Below, piece after piece: positions 54,703 through 64,000 of a stretch of 64,000 nucleotides of DNA (within the stretch, counting starts at the first letter, position 1; each line of letters begins with the position of its first letter). The notes under the pieces are model-generated. The model searched no databases, was not told the DNA's origin, and was given only the letters and a program-made list of their open reading frames with translations. A program made the position numbers and the translations under genes. The stretch spans positions 124,001-188,000 of the forward strand of contig JBQNAI010000003.1 in the NCBI GenBank assembly GCA_052170555.1, in the 5' to 3' direction. Source of the DNA: Scybalousia_A sp052170555. Its GTDB lineage: Bacteria; Bacteroidota; Bacteroidia; Bacteroidales; P3.

Positions 54703-56757
54703 ATGACATACACTGACAAAGAAAAGAAATTTAAACGTTATACTGTCACAACAGCGTTGCCGTACGCTAATGGACCCATACACATTGGACATATGGCTGG
54801 TGTATATGTTCCGGCAGATATTTACTGCCGATATTTAAGGTTACAAGGCGAAGAAGTCTTTTTTATTGGTGGTAGTGATGAACACGGTGTTCCCGTAACC
54901 ATTAGGGCAAAAAAAGAAGGTTGTACACCACAAGATGTCGTGGATAGGTATCATCAAATTATTAAAAACTCATTTGAAGAATTTGGAATAACATTTGATA
55001 TTTATTCTAGAACAACTAGCGAAACGCATCGCAAGACAGCCAGCAATTTTTTCTTAAAACTTTACAATGAAGGTAAATTTATAGAACAGATAACTAAACA
55101 GTATTACGATCAAGAGGAAAAAACTTTTCTCGCTGATAGATATATTATAGGCACTTGTCCTATTTGTAATAATGATCACGCATATGGAGATCAGTGTGAG
55201 AAATGTGGCTCCTCTCTCAATGCAACAGACTTGCTCAATCCCAAAAGTGCTTTGACCGGTAACACTCCCATATTAAAAGAAACTAAACATTGGTTCTTGC
55301 CTTTGAATGATTATGAATCTTTTTTGAAAGAATGGATCCTTGATAACCATAAAGAATGGAAAATTAACGTGTATGGACAATGTAAGTCGTGGTTAGACAA
55401 CGGTTTGCAGCCTCGTGCTGTTACCAGAGATTTGGATTGGGGAATCAAAGTGCCAATTCCAGAAGCAGATGGTAAAGTTTTGTATGTATGGTTTGACGCT
55501 CCGATAGGATATATATCAAATACGATAGAAAAACTTGGCGAACAATGGAGTAAATGGTGGAAAGATGAACAAACAAAACTAATACATTTTATAGGAAAAG
55601 ACAATATTGTTTTCCATTGTATTGTATTCCCGGCGATGTTAAAAGCTCATGGAGATTTCATTTTACCAGAAAATGTACCCGCTAATGAATTTCTTAATTT
55701 GGAGGGCGACAAAATTTCAACCTCTCGCAATTGGGCCGTATGGTTAAATGAATACCTTGAAGACTTTCCGCAAAAACAGGACGTTTTGCGTTATGTTTTG
55801 TGTTCTAATGCACCAGAAACAAAAGATAATGACTTTACTTGGAAAGATTTTCAAACAAGAAATAATAGTGAATTGGTTGCTATATTAGGTAACTTTATTA
55901 ATCGTACTGTGGTTTTAACACACAAATATTTTAATGGCAAAGTTCCTACCAAATATGAATTGAAAGAGATAGACAAAATAACTATTGCAGAAATTGAAAC
56001 GTATCCAGAAAAGATTGGAAAGCTAATAGAGACTTACAAATTCAGAGATGCTTTATTTGAATTGATGAATCTTGCCCGTCTTGGCAATAAGTATTTGACT
56101 GAAAATGAGCCTTGGAAAACTATAAAGACTGATAAAAATCGTACTGCAACAGTTTTGAATATTTCTTTGCAAATCTGTGCAAATCTTGCTATACTTACAG
56201 AGCCCTTCTTACCATTTAGTGCTAATAAACTGCAAAGGATGTTAAATTTCAATGTTAAATCATGGATACAAAGTGGCAATACAAATTTATTAGATGAAGA
56301 TTCGGTTATTAATTCTCCTGAATTATTGTTTGAAATAATTGAAGATAGCACAATACAACAACAAATAGACAAACTCAATCAAAGAAAAAAAGAAAATGAA
56401 TTAAATAACGCTACTCTTAGTCTACAGAAAGAAAATATAAGTTTTGATTTATTTGAAAAGATGGACATTCGCATCGGCAAAATTCTTGAAGCAGAAAAAG
56501 TAACAAAAACAAAAAAACTTTTAAAACTAAAAGTTGATACAGGCATTGACCAAAGGACAATTGTAAGTGGAATTGCTGAATGGTATAAACCGGAGGATAT
56601 TGTCGGTAAAAGTGTAGTAGTGTTGATTAACCTTGCTCCTAAAGAATTGAAAGGTATAGAAAGTCAAGGTATGATACTGATGGCTGAAAATTCTTTGGGA
56701 GAATTATCCTTTATCAGTGCAGAGAAAACATTTAATTGCGGATGTGAAATAAGATAA
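54703..56757 (+). CDS. metG: Methionyl-tRNA synthetase
   Basis: A 684-residue class I synthetase that charges tRNA-Met. It shows ALPYANGPIHIGHMAG (HIGH motif) near residue 20, zinc-binding CPICNN and CEKCGS near 150-170, and KISTSRN, the MetG version of KMSKS, near 336. A C-terminal EMAP-II-like tRNA-binding domain follows from about residue 585 (FEKMDIRIGKILEAEKV, IVSGIAEWYKPEDIVGK). This full-length form dimerises through that domain. It follows the phosphomutase gene by 19 nt. Confidence 0.97.
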   Translation: MTYTDKEKKFKRYTVTTALPYANGPIHIGHMAGVYVPADIYCRYLRLQGEEVFFIGGSDEHGVPVTIRAKKEGCTPQDVVDRYHQIIKNSFEEFGITFDIYSRTTSETHRKTASNFFLKLYNEGKFIEQITKQYYDQEEKTFLADRYIIGTCPICNNDHAYGDQCEKCGSSLNATDLLNPKSALTGNTPILKETKHWFLPLNDYESFLKEWILDNHKEWKINVYGQCKSWLDNGLQPRAVTRDLDWGIKVPIPEADGKVLYVWFDAPIGYISNTIEKLGEQWSKWWKDEQTKLIHFIGKDNIVFHCIVFPAMLKAHGDFILPENVPANEFLNLEGDKISTSRNWAVWLNEYLEDFPQKQDVLRYVLCSNAPETKDNDFTWKDFQTRNNSELVAILGNFINRTVVLTHKYFNGKVPTKYELKEIDKITIAEIETYPEKIGKLIETYKFRDALFELMNLARLGNKYLTENEPWKTIKTDKNRTATVLNISLQICANLAILTEPFLPFSANKLQRMLNFNVKSWIQSGNTNLLDEDSVINSPELLFEIIEDSTIQQQIDKLNQRKKENELNNATLSLQKENISFDLFEKMDIRIGKILEAEKVTKTKKLLKLKVDTGIDQRTIVSGIAEWYKPEDIVGKSVVVLINLAPKELKGIESQGMILMAENSLGELSFISAEKTFNCGCEIR

Positions 56758-57998
56758 TTGTTATTTGTTCTAACAATCTTACATTATACAACAACAAAAT
56801 AAAATAGCAATAAACCAAAATGGAATAATACAAAATTAATGTCTCACTTTAAATAAATAAAGTGCCATATTAGTAATTTAATCCCACACTTTGTTTTCGT
56901 TTATCGTTAAAAACGATTGCTTGTTGTGTAATATTCATAAATTAAATTTCACATCTGTAAATTCGTTTTTGACACTAACAATAATAATACTAATGATTAA
57001 TTTATTGTTATCAGATAACAATAAAAGGTTTAAAAAAATTAAAAATTTTGATAGCGATAAAGAATTATTATTTCAAAGAAGACTGAATATATATCTCATA
57101 TTCAAGTAAATATTTCGTAAATTTTGCACCTTCCGTACCATCATCAAAAAAAGTAAATTCTATTCTATATTTCTTAATTTAGAATCTAATTTGGCTTTTA
57201 ATCTATTTATAATCCTACGTATTATGTAAAACTAAAATTTATGAAAAGCTGTGATGATTATTAATCATACTAAAGATTTGAGTATTCAGTTTTGTCTCCA
57301 ATTATGCCAATAAAACATTATTAAACCAATGTTTATCCTTATTAGTAATGAATATACTGCAACCAGCACTCACGAAAAATACCATTGTCTTTATTTTAAT
57401 AGCATAACTATGTACAGTAGAAAAATAAAATACTTTAAAATAATTATACATAAAGTGATTATTTATTTGGTTACTAACATTTATAATATTAATCCTGTCA
57501 TCAACCCAAGAAAGCATATCAATGCTGTTACGTTATATGAAAAATCAAACAGAGTAATAAATTTCGTCTGTTACTTTATTAGTACAATCATCATTACAAC
57601 CCCAAAAATTAATATCTCTCTCCATCAACAACACCATAAATTCTAATTTATAGAAATATTTTTCAACTTTGATTTCATTTTTTATATTATTGTTTGAATT
57701 TTATCAGTTATTACACATTAGATTATATATCCTATTTTATGCCCATTACGTAACAGTTACAAAAACATTAAACAAATTATTATAAACACTGTACTCAGTC
57801 ATTCTTTTTAATTTTTTTGTTAATTACAACTAGAACCTATCTTATATATACTGTCATTTATTGCAACTAAATAAAAATCTAATAACATATATCTTAAATT
57901 AGAATCGTTACGGTGTTACACCATTATGTTTAAAGATATTTATAATCTAATAAATTATCAGGATAAAAATAAAATATGTGTTAATTCAAATATAAAAT
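56758..57998. other. Gene-free AT-rich region
   Basis: About 1.2 kb between the ends of metG and the C69 peptidase gene. It begins with repeat array 13. Small open frames at 56891-57109 and 57329-57646 (and on the other strand at 57302-57517) have no recognised family and overlap each other. No RNA gene or terminator could be recognised. It is probably decayed DNA. Confidence 0.5.
56834..56897. repeat. 21-bp modular repeat array 13 (mixed orientation)
   Basis: A minus-strand unit (56834-56854, GTCTCACTTTAAA) faces a plus-strand G-type unit (56856-56876, AAAGTGC core ending ATTAGTAA), followed by a degenerate minus-strand unit (56877-56897, CCCACACTTTG). It lies about 80 bp after the metG stop. 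Confidence 0.65.
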
Positions 57999-59630
57999 TT
58001 AGAATCCGACCCATGTATTTCTCCAAAAATATTTTGCCATCTCATCCCATTTCAATATAGTAGCACCAAAAAAGTCTGACACATAACCATTCAACATTTT
58101 TTCTGCTTTTTGTTTGTCTTCAATAGCAATTTCCTGATATATCTTCTCAATGTATGGCAATTCTCTCATTGCTTTTTCCACAAAATAGTCTCTTGCTGGT
58201 TCCAATACCTTACGATACGTTCCCCAACGGACTGTTGCCAAACGATTTGTCGTACGATAATGCCATAATGCGGCATCATCTCTATATGAATGCTGACCGC
58301 ATATTTTCAGCATCTGAGGTAATTCGGTTGTTCCACAAAAAATAGGGAATCGAGGAGACTCTCCCGGGTTGTCAAGTGCCATCCAAACTACACCACCTAT
58401 CTGATCAGGTAACCAATCCCGTAATTGAATAACAGTAGAATAGGCACACCACGGCACACTTATAGTTCTAATGTTTTGCATTGCAGAATCACCCATGGCA
58501 TAGTACATATTTATTTCGTCAGGTCTCATCCACGGATTGGAAAATGGAGAAACGACACTATCCGGTTCTCCATTCACTATATTACCTTGCTTATCCATCC
58601 TCTTAGGATTAGGAATCAAATGTCTACCACTAAGATTCTGTGAAGTACCTTCATAATAAGAACCCAATAATTTCATAACATCTTCAACTGAAACTTTATT
58701 ATCCGGCTTTATACTCAAAGGGAGATTTTCTAATGTATCACTTAAGTGCTGTGATGGGGCTAAATAACTCATTATATAGTATTCCCTGACACTGTAATTC
58801 TTCTTTTCTCCAAAATAATTGCCACCTGAATAAACTTTCCAAAAACAAAAATCTTCTTTTTCATCCCAAAGATTCATTTTTTTTGCAACTTCAAAAACAT
58901 TATCGGAATATAAGCATTTGTTTTTGTCTTTTGACAATGAAGATATACGTGAAATATTTGCAGAAACTGCAATTTCGTCATCCGGAATACGAATAGCAGC
59001 CCATACTCCACCTATTTGGTCTTTTCCTTGCCCAAAAATCTCGAACATCCACACCTCATTTTTATCTGCTATGGTCAAACACTCTCCTGCATCACCATAT
59101 CCGTATTTTTTTACCAAATCTCCCATTAATATTATCGCTTGCCTTGCTGTAGAACAACGTTCCAATGCAACCCTTGACAGTTCCTCTATTTTGAACATCC
59201 CATTTGGATTTATCAAAGTGTCTCTTCCTGAAATAGTTGTCTCGCCTATACCTAACTGTTTTTCATTTAAGCACGGATAGGCGGAATTTAAATAGCGAAA
59301 AGTGTGTATTGATTGTGGTATTCTACCCTTTACATACATCTTGGTACTGTCGTTAGCTGACTGGGTATGCATCTTACCTTCAAAGATTGTAGTACTATCT
59401 TTTTCCTTCCAATCCTTAGCAGGTACAATTTCCATCCAGGTTCTGTACCAAGAGTCACAGGTGTGCGAAGTTATAACCGAACCATCCTTAGATGCCTGTT
59501 TCCCAACCACAATACTCGTGCAAGACAAAGGATTACGTGTTTTATTTCTATACTCTTCCATCTGAGCCTTGGCACTTGTAAAAACTCCTACACAAAGACT
59601 CAGACCTATCAGTATATTTCTTTTATTCAT
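57999..59630 (-). CDS. Peptidase C69 family dipeptidase
   Basis: A 543-residue exported peptidase of family C69 (PepD-like N-terminal nucleophile hydrolase). After the signal peptide (ending SAKAQ) and a short propeptide, the nucleophile cysteine is in NPLSCTSIVVG, followed by GSVITSHTCDSWYRTWMEIVPA. EIFGQGKDQIGGVWAAIRIPDDE and DEINMYYAMGDSAMQNIRTI are further family segments. It should hydrolyse dipeptides in the periplasm. The frame is open to 59645, but M6 at 59630 starts a proper signal peptide (MNKRNILIGLSLCVG) and leaves a 24-nt leader after the -7 box, so it is preferred. Confidence 0.9.
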   Translation of the reverse strand: MNKRNILIGLSLCVGVFTSAKAQMEEYRNKTRNPLSCTSIVVGKQASKDGSVITSHTCDSWYRTWMEIVPAKDWKEKDSTTIFEGKMHTQSANDSTKMYVKGRIPQSIHTFRYLNSAYPCLNEKQLGIGETTISGRDTLINPNGMFKIEELSRVALERCSTARQAIILMGDLVKKYGYGDAGECLTIADKNEVWMFEIFGQGKDQIGGVWAAIRIPDDEIAVSANISRISSLSKDKNKCLYSDNVFEVAKKMNLWDEKEDFCFWKVYSGGNYFGEKKNYSVREYYIMSYLAPSQHLSDTLENLPLSIKPDNKVSVEDVMKLLGSYYEGTSQNLSGRHLIPNPKRMDKQGNIVNGEPDSVVSPFSNPWMRPDEINMYYAMGDSAMQNIRTISVPWCAYSTVIQLRDWLPDQIGGVVWMALDNPGESPRFPIFCGTTELPQMLKICGQHSYRDDAALWHYRTTNRLATVRWGTYRKVLEPARDYFVEKAMRELPYIEKIYQEIAIEDKQKAEKMLNGYVSDFFGATILKWDEMAKYFWRNTWVGF

Positions 59631-59657
59631 ATTTTTAATTGCCATTTAACCGATTTG

Positions 59658-59665
59658 CAAAGGTA
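59658..59665 (-). promoter_or_regulatory. -7 promoter box for the C69 peptidase gene
   Basis: On the minus strand this reads TACCTTTG followed by C. Its position supports the start at 59630 rather than 59645. Confidence 0.55.
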
Positions 59666-59737
59666 ATATTTTTTTTCTATTTCTTACCGTACAAAAACAA
59701 CTCATTGAAACAAAAAGATAATATAATGAAACAATAA

Positions 59738-59799
59738 ATTAAAGTGGGACTTTAATTTACTAATGTCAAGAAAGAATTTTTTAAAGTGAGACTTTAATT
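59738..59799. repeat. 21-bp modular repeat array 14 (mixed orientation)
   Basis: 59738-59756 (ATTAAAGTGGGACTTTAAT) contains a G-type core. It is followed by a minus-strand P-type unit at 59758-59778 (exact TTACTAATGTCAAGAAAGAAT minus its last base pattern) and a G-type-containing unit at 59779-59799 (AAAGTGAGACTTTAAT). It lies between divergent genes. Confidence 0.7.
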
Positions 59800-59831
59800 T
59801 GAAAGGAGATTGTATTGTTTTAGTTTTTTCG

Positions 59832-59839
59832 TAAATTTG
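59832..59839 (+). promoter_or_regulatory. -7 promoter box of the thioredoxin-fold/aroQ operon
   Basis: TAAATTTG followed by C, about 38 nt upstream of the ATG at 59877. Confidence 0.55.
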
Positions 59840-59876
59840 CAACCTATTGAATTAATAATAACAGAGTTTTCAAGAA

Positions 59877-60443
59877 ATGAAAAAAATATTTTTTATAATA
59901 TATATATCATTTACATGTTTCATGCCTTCGTTTGCACAAGAAAATAATACAAATACTATCGAAAAAAGTATTAATAAAGATCCAATAAATGCGAATTTAA
60001 ATAGCAACAATTTCAATACATTTGACAAGTATGACAATGCTCATCTAAATCTTTATGCTTCTGATTTTCGCTATGTAATAAAAAATAATGATTCTGTTTT
60101 TCGGTTATATGATTTACGAACAGACAGTCTTATTATATTGTTTTATGACCCAGATTGTTCACATTGCGAAAAAGAAATAAAAAAGTTAAGAAAAGATAAA
60201 TCTTTAAATAAAGCTATTGCTGACAAAAGGTGTGTTGTCTTGACCATTCCGCCAGATATAACAATGAATGAATGGGAACAAAATTTAAATAAACTACCAA
60301 AACAATGGATTAATGCATGGAGTCTAGACAATGACCTAATCATCAAAAAATATCTCTGGAAAGTACCCGAAATATTCATACTCAACAAAGATAAACAGAT
60401 AATTTATATTAATATGTTTAGACAAGAATACGATGAAGAATAA
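59877..60443 (+). CDS. Secreted thioredoxin-fold protein
   Basis: A 188-residue exported protein with a signal peptide (ending PSFAQ), a low-complexity Asn/Lys linker to about residue 60, and a thioredoxin-like domain. The redox pair is DCSHCEKE near residues 93-97; VPEIFILNKDKQII near the C-terminus corresponds to the cis-proline strand. It resembles the C-terminal domain of Bacteroidota DUF5106/TlpA-type proteins but lacks the long N-terminal region. It probably acts on periplasmic disulfides. It overlaps aroQ by 11 nt, so the two genes are translationally coupled. Confidence 0.78.
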   Translation: MKKIFFIIYISFTCFMPSFAQENNTNTIEKSINKDPINANLNSNNFNTFDKYDNAHLNLYASDFRYVIKNNDSVFRLYDLRTDSLIILFYDPDCSHCEKEIKKLRKDKSLNKAIADKRCVVLTIPPDITMNEWEQNLNKLPKQWINAWSLDNDLIIKKYLWKVPEIFILNKDKQIIYINMFRQEYDEE

Positions 60444-60864
60444 AAAGAAAATACTGATAATCAATGGAGCGAATCTCAATCTACTGGGTAAAAGGGAAAT
60501 TTCCATATATGGCGAAAAAGATTTTGATTCCTTTTTGAAAGAATTGAAAAAAGAGTTTTCTCAATGTGAAATAGAGTATTATCAATCCAATATTGAAGGA
60601 GAGATTGTCAATGCTTTACAAAATTTCAGAGGAGACGGAATTATTATTAATGCAGGTGGCTACACTCATACCTCAGTTGTTATCCGTGATGCCATATGTT
60701 CCATACCCATTAAATGTATTGAGGTGCACATCTCTAATATCTCTGCTAGGGAATCCTTTAGACACGACAGTCTCTTGTCTCCCGTTTGTAACGGCAGTAT
60801 TATCGGTTTTGGCTTATTAGGATACAAATTAGGTATTTTGTCTGTAATAAATGATGAATCCTAA
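60433..60864 (+). CDS. aroQ: 3-dehydroquinate dehydratase, type II
   Basis: A 143-residue type II dehydroquinase, which converts 3-dehydroquinate to 3-dehydroshikimate in the shikimate pathway. The flexible active-site loop is NLLGKREISIYG with the catalytic Arg and Tyr; INAGGYTHTSV and EVHISNISARESFRH carry further substrate contacts and the catalytic His. Length is normal. It overlaps the upstream thioredoxin-fold gene by 11 nt. No other aro gene is in the window. Confidence 0.95.
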   Translation: MKNKKKILIINGANLNLLGKREISIYGEKDFDSFLKELKKEFSQCEIEYYQSNIEGEIVNALQNFRGDGIIINAGGYTHTSVVIRDAICSIPIKCIEVHISNISARESFRHDSLLSPVCNGSIIGFGLLGYKLGILSVINDES

Positions 60865-60967
60865 ACCGCTTCCATTGAAATAGGTTATTACAATTGCGTA
60901 TCGTTATAATATCTTACAAATAATAAAGATAAATTTTATATATTGAGAATTTTCAAAAAAGAACAGT

Positions 60968-63214
60968 ATGAAAAAAATATTTTTTACTCTATTTTTATCA
61001 TTATTTTGTGCATCACATAATATCAATTCACAAACTGACAGTATAGACGTCCAACATTATGAAATCAATCTCAATGTTGATAATATCATTACAAAAGGTC
61101 ATATCGGCAATACTGAAATTAAATTTGATTTAACGACTAAACAATACAATAAAGTCCAATTTGACCTCTTAAATCAGACCGTTGATAGTGTTTATGTAGG
61201 TAATACAACAATTAATATACCTATTGGGAAGACTGAATTTAGTTATGACGGCAATAAATTAACATTTAGTATTCCTAATTACCCTACACTCAAGAATTAC
61301 ATTGCCATTATATATTACCATGGGACAAGTACGGTAGAAGAAAATGAATATGCGTGGGGTGGATTGCATTATGATGAAAATATTATCTATTCTATGGGGA
61401 TTGCTTTCTTGGATTATCCTCATACATACGCCCGTTCCTGGTTTGTTTGCAACGATACATTCACCGATAAGGCTACTTACACATTAAATATTTCCGTTGA
61501 CAAAGACAAGGAAGCTTTTTGTAGTGGCAAATTCGTTGAAAAACAAACTAAACAGGATTTTGACACATACAAATACACCATTCCGCAAAATATTTCTCCA
61601 TATTTGGTTGCCATTACCATAGGAAAATTCCATACTTATACAAAAAATATTCATAGTCAGACATATAATTATGATATTCCTTTGGTTGTAAAATACACTA
61701 ACGAAAGTGATCTACCTAATATTGAGCATAATTTCACCGGTATTGAAAAGGCATTCAATATGTTGGAACAACATTTCGGTAGATTTCGTTTTAATCGTAT
61801 CGGATATTGTATTACGCCAAAGGGAAGTATGGAGCACGTAGATAATATTTCACTTTCACGAGGTGCTATCACTGATACATCTATCAATGGCGTAAGTAAT
61901 ATTGTTCATGAGTTAGGGCACTCTTGGTTTGGCAATCTTGCGACTTGTGTTTCGGAAAAAGAAATGTGGCTTAACGAAGGCTGGGCAACCTATTCTACAC
62001 GTCTTTCCCTAGAAGCTATATATGGCGAAAATAAAGCAAAAGATTATTGGAGAAATAAGCACGAATGGGTAATGAAAAACCTACCTCTAAAAGAAGGAAT
62101 CAAAAGTGTTACACCCATAGACTCAACTCTTACTTATTCTTCTACCGTCTATGAAAAAGGCTCTATGATTGCCAAAACTATACAGGGATATTTTCCTGAT
62201 AGCTTATTCTTTTATACTATTAAAGCAATGTTAGATAGTTTTGAATACAAAAACTACAGTTCTTATCAATTAAGAGATTTTATTGCCTCACATACTCAGG
62301 ACAATAATTTCAAAGATTTTTTCAATCATTTGGTCTTTGAAGACAAACAAATTAATTACGATCTTTTTGAAAACAAAAATGGAGATTATGAATTTAGATT
62401 TAATTATTCCGAATACGATAGCCTTTTGAATATTCCTATAACTATATTCAATTCCTTAGTATGTGCTGATTATGAAGAACGACTTATGACTCTCAATACC
62501 GACAATGCTTTATGCATAGATACTGTTGGTATATTTAAATTCAAAAATACTTATTCACAAATCAAAACTCTTTCTACAAAAGACTATAATGGGGATAATT
62601 TTTTACCTCTTTGTATACGCTCAACTCTCCATTGGACGGGTCCTTACCAAGATTCTTTACCTGAGGGGGTGGAAAAAATATCAAAACAACACTATTGGAC
62701 TATACAAACAACAAATATAAATGAAGTACCTTTGCAATTGCAATTATATTTTGAGTTAGATAATTCATCTTTGTCATTTGACAGTACATTAGTTGGTGGC
62801 TATTTTGGAAAAGATTCCATCATTCTTTTGCACAGAAACGACATCAATTCACCGTGGGAGGCAATTCCATTCTCTATGCCTAATAGTAACAAAGGTTATT
62901 TGACAACAAATTTTTTACAACAAGGGGATTATGCTATGGCAGTGGGTGATAAAAATAAGGTTTCCTTAATGAATTATAACAACATTGCACAAGATATAAG
63001 AATTGCTCCCAACCCATCAAACAATATAACTAATATTTACTGCAGAGAGTGGGAAAATACGGTTTTAACGGCATATAAGATAGATGGAATTGGAGTTTTT
63101 GAAATAAAATTGACAAAACAAATAACCCCTTACCAATTCAAAGATAAAGGAATGTATATATTACGATTTACAAATAAAAATAAAACTATCTCTAAGAAAG
63201 TATTAATTAACTAA
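60968..63214 (+). CDS. M1 family aminopeptidase with T9SS sorting domain
   Basis: A 748-residue exported zinc metallopeptidase. After the signal peptide (ending INSQ) comes an M1 N-terminal beta domain. The catalytic domain has the HExxH-x18-E motif, HELGHSWFGNLATC near residue 314 and NEGWATYS near 336; the exopeptidase GxMEN motif appears as KGSMEHVDN. The C-terminal T9SS type A sorting domain starts near residue 675 (IAPNPSNNITNIY, YILRFTNKNKTISKKVLI). It should remove N-terminal residues from peptides at the cell surface, alongside the S9 and C69 peptidases of this window. The gap after aroQ (about 100 bp) shows no clear promoter. Confidence 0.92.
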   Translation: MKKIFFTLFLSLFCASHNINSQTDSIDVQHYEINLNVDNIITKGHIGNTEIKFDLTTKQYNKVQFDLLNQTVDSVYVGNTTINIPIGKTEFSYDGNKLTFSIPNYPTLKNYIAIIYYHGTSTVEENEYAWGGLHYDENIIYSMGIAFLDYPHTYARSWFVCNDTFTDKATYTLNISVDKDKEAFCSGKFVEKQTKQDFDTYKYTIPQNISPYLVAITIGKFHTYTKNIHSQTYNYDIPLVVKYTNESDLPNIEHNFTGIEKAFNMLEQHFGRFRFNRIGYCITPKGSMEHVDNISLSRGAITDTSINGVSNIVHELGHSWFGNLATCVSEKEMWLNEGWATYSTRLSLEAIYGENKAKDYWRNKHEWVMKNLPLKEGIKSVTPIDSTLTYSSTVYEKGSMIAKTIQGYFPDSLFFYTIKAMLDSFEYKNYSSYQLRDFIASHTQDNNFKDFFNHLVFEDKQINYDLFENKNGDYEFRFNYSEYDSLLNIPITIFNSLVCADYEERLMTLNTDNALCIDTVGIFKFKNTYSQIKTLSTKDYNGDNFLPLCIRSTLHWTGPYQDSLPEGVEKISKQHYWTIQTTNINEVPLQLQLYFELDNSSLSFDSTLVGGYFGKDSIILLHRNDINSPWEAIPFSMPNSNKGYLTTNFLQQGDYAMAVGDKNKVSLMNYNNIAQDIRIAPNPSNNITNIYCREWENTVLTAYKIDGIGVFEIKLTKQITPYQFKDKGMYILRFTNKNKTISKKVLIN

Positions 63215-63295
63215 TGAGTTAATGCACTCAATCCTGCAATTGATACAACCAAATAATATTCAATGATAATTGATTATATTGTGATTTAACTTTTT

Positions 63296-63355
63296 TAAAG
63301 TGGGACTTTAGTTTTTTAATGTCAAAAAAGAATTTTCTAAAGTCCCACTTTAATT
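63296..63355 (-). repeat. 21-bp modular repeat array 15
   Basis: Plus-strand AAAGTGGGACTTTAG at about 63298-63312, then minus-strand units 63314-63334 (AATGTCAAAAAAGAAT) and 63335-63355 (AAAGTCCCACTTTAAT). The two AAAGTGGGACTTTA blocks are inverted relative to each other and could fold. It lies between convergent genes. Confidence 0.75.
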
Positions 63356-63457
63356 AACCGCTATGTCACATATTTATCAAATAATGACAATTTGTTCTGA
63401 CAGTAGGAGAGCTTACAACGATAAGATAATAAATAAGAAGAAGAAAATATAATAAAA

Positions 63458-63503
63458 ATATAAAAATAGGACTTAAAAACGTACAAACTTTTAAAAGTCC
63501 TAT
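63458..63503 (-). terminator. Intrinsic terminator of the outer-membrane protein gene
   Basis: ATAGGACTT (63466-63474) pairs with AAGTCCTAT (63495-63503). On the minus strand it is followed by the T-rich TTTTATATTTT. It lies 35 bp after the stop at 63538. Confidence 0.75.
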
Positions 63504-63537
63504 CATAAAATGTAATTATGTTAACTGCTTTTTTATA

Positions 63538-64000
63538 TTAAAAATGCCAACCTATTGTAAAATATTGATTTCTATTGTAAAGTTTACCACTATGTGTAAA
63601 TCTACTTGTCATAAAATCGGAAAGACCCAACTTTTGATAATATCCTATCATAAAGCTTCCAAAACTAAATCCAAGACTAAACTGTATTCCCCATTCTCCT
63701 CTATTGAAATCATCCCAACTTACTGATTTATCATCAAGTTTTGCAGATAGATTGCAATCATAATAGACTCCAAGACCCTGTAAAAATTCAATATTTTTGG
63801 AACCAATGGCAGACATAAATGTTATAGGCACGCTAAGTACATCACTTGCGAATCTACCATCATGTCTGTTAGCATAAGCCCGCTCATAGTTAGCATCTAT
63901 TTTCAAAGCCCAAAACTTATTGAATTGCCATTTGAAAAACATTCCTGCACTATAAGACATAGCAGCCTTACCGGTCATTCTACCTTCACTATAATAGTGT
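63538..64000 (-). CDS. Outer-membrane beta-barrel protein, C-terminal part (runs off the window)
   Basis: At least 153 residues of a protein whose N-terminus lies beyond position 64000; the frame is still open at the window edge, so the methionine at 63978 is internal. Alternating amphipathic strands (AMSYSAGMFFKWQFNKFWAL, WGIQFSLGFSFGSFMIGYY) end in YFTIGWHF, a barrel-type terminal phenylalanine. It resembles Bacteroidota outer-membrane barrels of the PorT/OmpA-barrel kind, but the family cannot be fixed from this part. Confidence 0.75.
   Translation of the reverse strand, partial: HYYSEGRMTGKAAMSYSAGMFFKWQFNKFWALKIDANYERAYANRHDGRFASDVLSVPITFMSAIGSKNIEFLQGLGVYYDCNLSAKLDDKSVSWDDFNRGEWGIQFSLGFSFGSFMIGYYQKLGLSDFMTSRFTHSGKLYNRNQYFTIGWHF

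Noticed and set aside
57302..57646. Overlapping open frames on both strands in the 57-kb gap
   Set aside because: They are low-complexity, overlap each other on opposite strands, lack promoter boxes and match no family I recognise.
1..64000. tRNA, rRNA or other structural RNA genes
   Set aside because: I looked for typical tRNA arms and conserved rRNA segments in all gaps and saw none; a covariance search would be needed to be certain.

Overview
The window is AT-rich chromosomal DNA of a Bacteroidota bacterium, most likely of the order Bacteroidales. Four things support this. Many genes are preceded by the Bacteroidota -7 promoter element TAnnTTTG and mostly lack a Shine-Dalgarno sequence. 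Three secreted proteins end in type IX secretion (T9SS) C-terminal sorting domains. Several proteins have clade-typical architectures: a GH3 plus beta-lactamase fusion, a DPP IV-type S9 peptidase, a MuiA-like DUF4139 protein, a TIGR02757 protein, and UvrA with a half-missing first zinc finger. Low GC, long gene-free stretches with broken reading frames and at least three decayed genes suggest a host-associated lineage undergoing genome erosion.

Layout. 1-5.0 kb: a secreted protein and uvrA on the minus strand. 5.0-6.6 kb: decayed DNA. 6.6-12.4 kb: a secreted thioredoxin-fold protein, a dolichol-phosphate-mannose-type glycosyltransferase, a DPP IV-like peptidase, an orphan MNT nucleotidyltransferase and riboflavin synthase. 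12.4-15.4 kb: 3 kb of decayed DNA that includes a probable 6-bladed beta-propeller pseudogene. 15.4-21.7 kb: hflX, a GH3/beta-lactamase fusion, a TIGR02757 protein and an N-acetylglucosamine-kinase-like gene. 21.9-22.25 kb: the remains of an adenine DNA methyltransferase. 22.3-30.8 kb (minus): a T9SS cargo protein, a PLP trans-sulfuration enzyme, fabG, three surface-polysaccharide genes (GT2, GT9, FkbM), recQ and rfbC. 30.8-32.8 kb: a restriction-modification locus with an intact putative endonuclease and a dead cytosine methyltransferase. 32.8-38.3 kb: lpd, a beta-CASP nuclease, and an overlapping lipoprotein/lysozyme/dehydrogenase set. 38.3-39.4 kb: decayed DNA. 39.4-47.1 kb: a second fabG paralogue, a DUF4139 protein, a two-gene secreted-protein unit and a membrane protein. 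47.4-64 kb: valS, a porin, an MFS transporter, glmM-like phosphomutase, metG, a C69 peptidase, a thioredoxin-fold protein overlapping aroQ, an M1 aminopeptidase with T9SS signal, and a partial outer-membrane barrel.

Functional themes are outer-membrane and secreted peptide degradation (S9, M1 and C69 peptidases, T9SS), wall turnover (GH3/beta-lactamase, sugar kinase, GH25 lysozyme, phosphomutase), surface glycan synthesis, and DNA repair and translation housekeeping.

The most unusual signal is a family of modular 21-bp repeats. About 15 arrays sit in intergenic DNA and none lies inside an intact gene. Each unit joins a variable core (CTTTCTT or AAAGTGG) to a constant part close to GACATTAGTAA, and arrays often end in a palindromic cap. 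Two near-identical 53-bp palindromic copies flank a 2.5-kb two-gene unit whose genes, unusually here, carry Shine-Dalgarno sequences.
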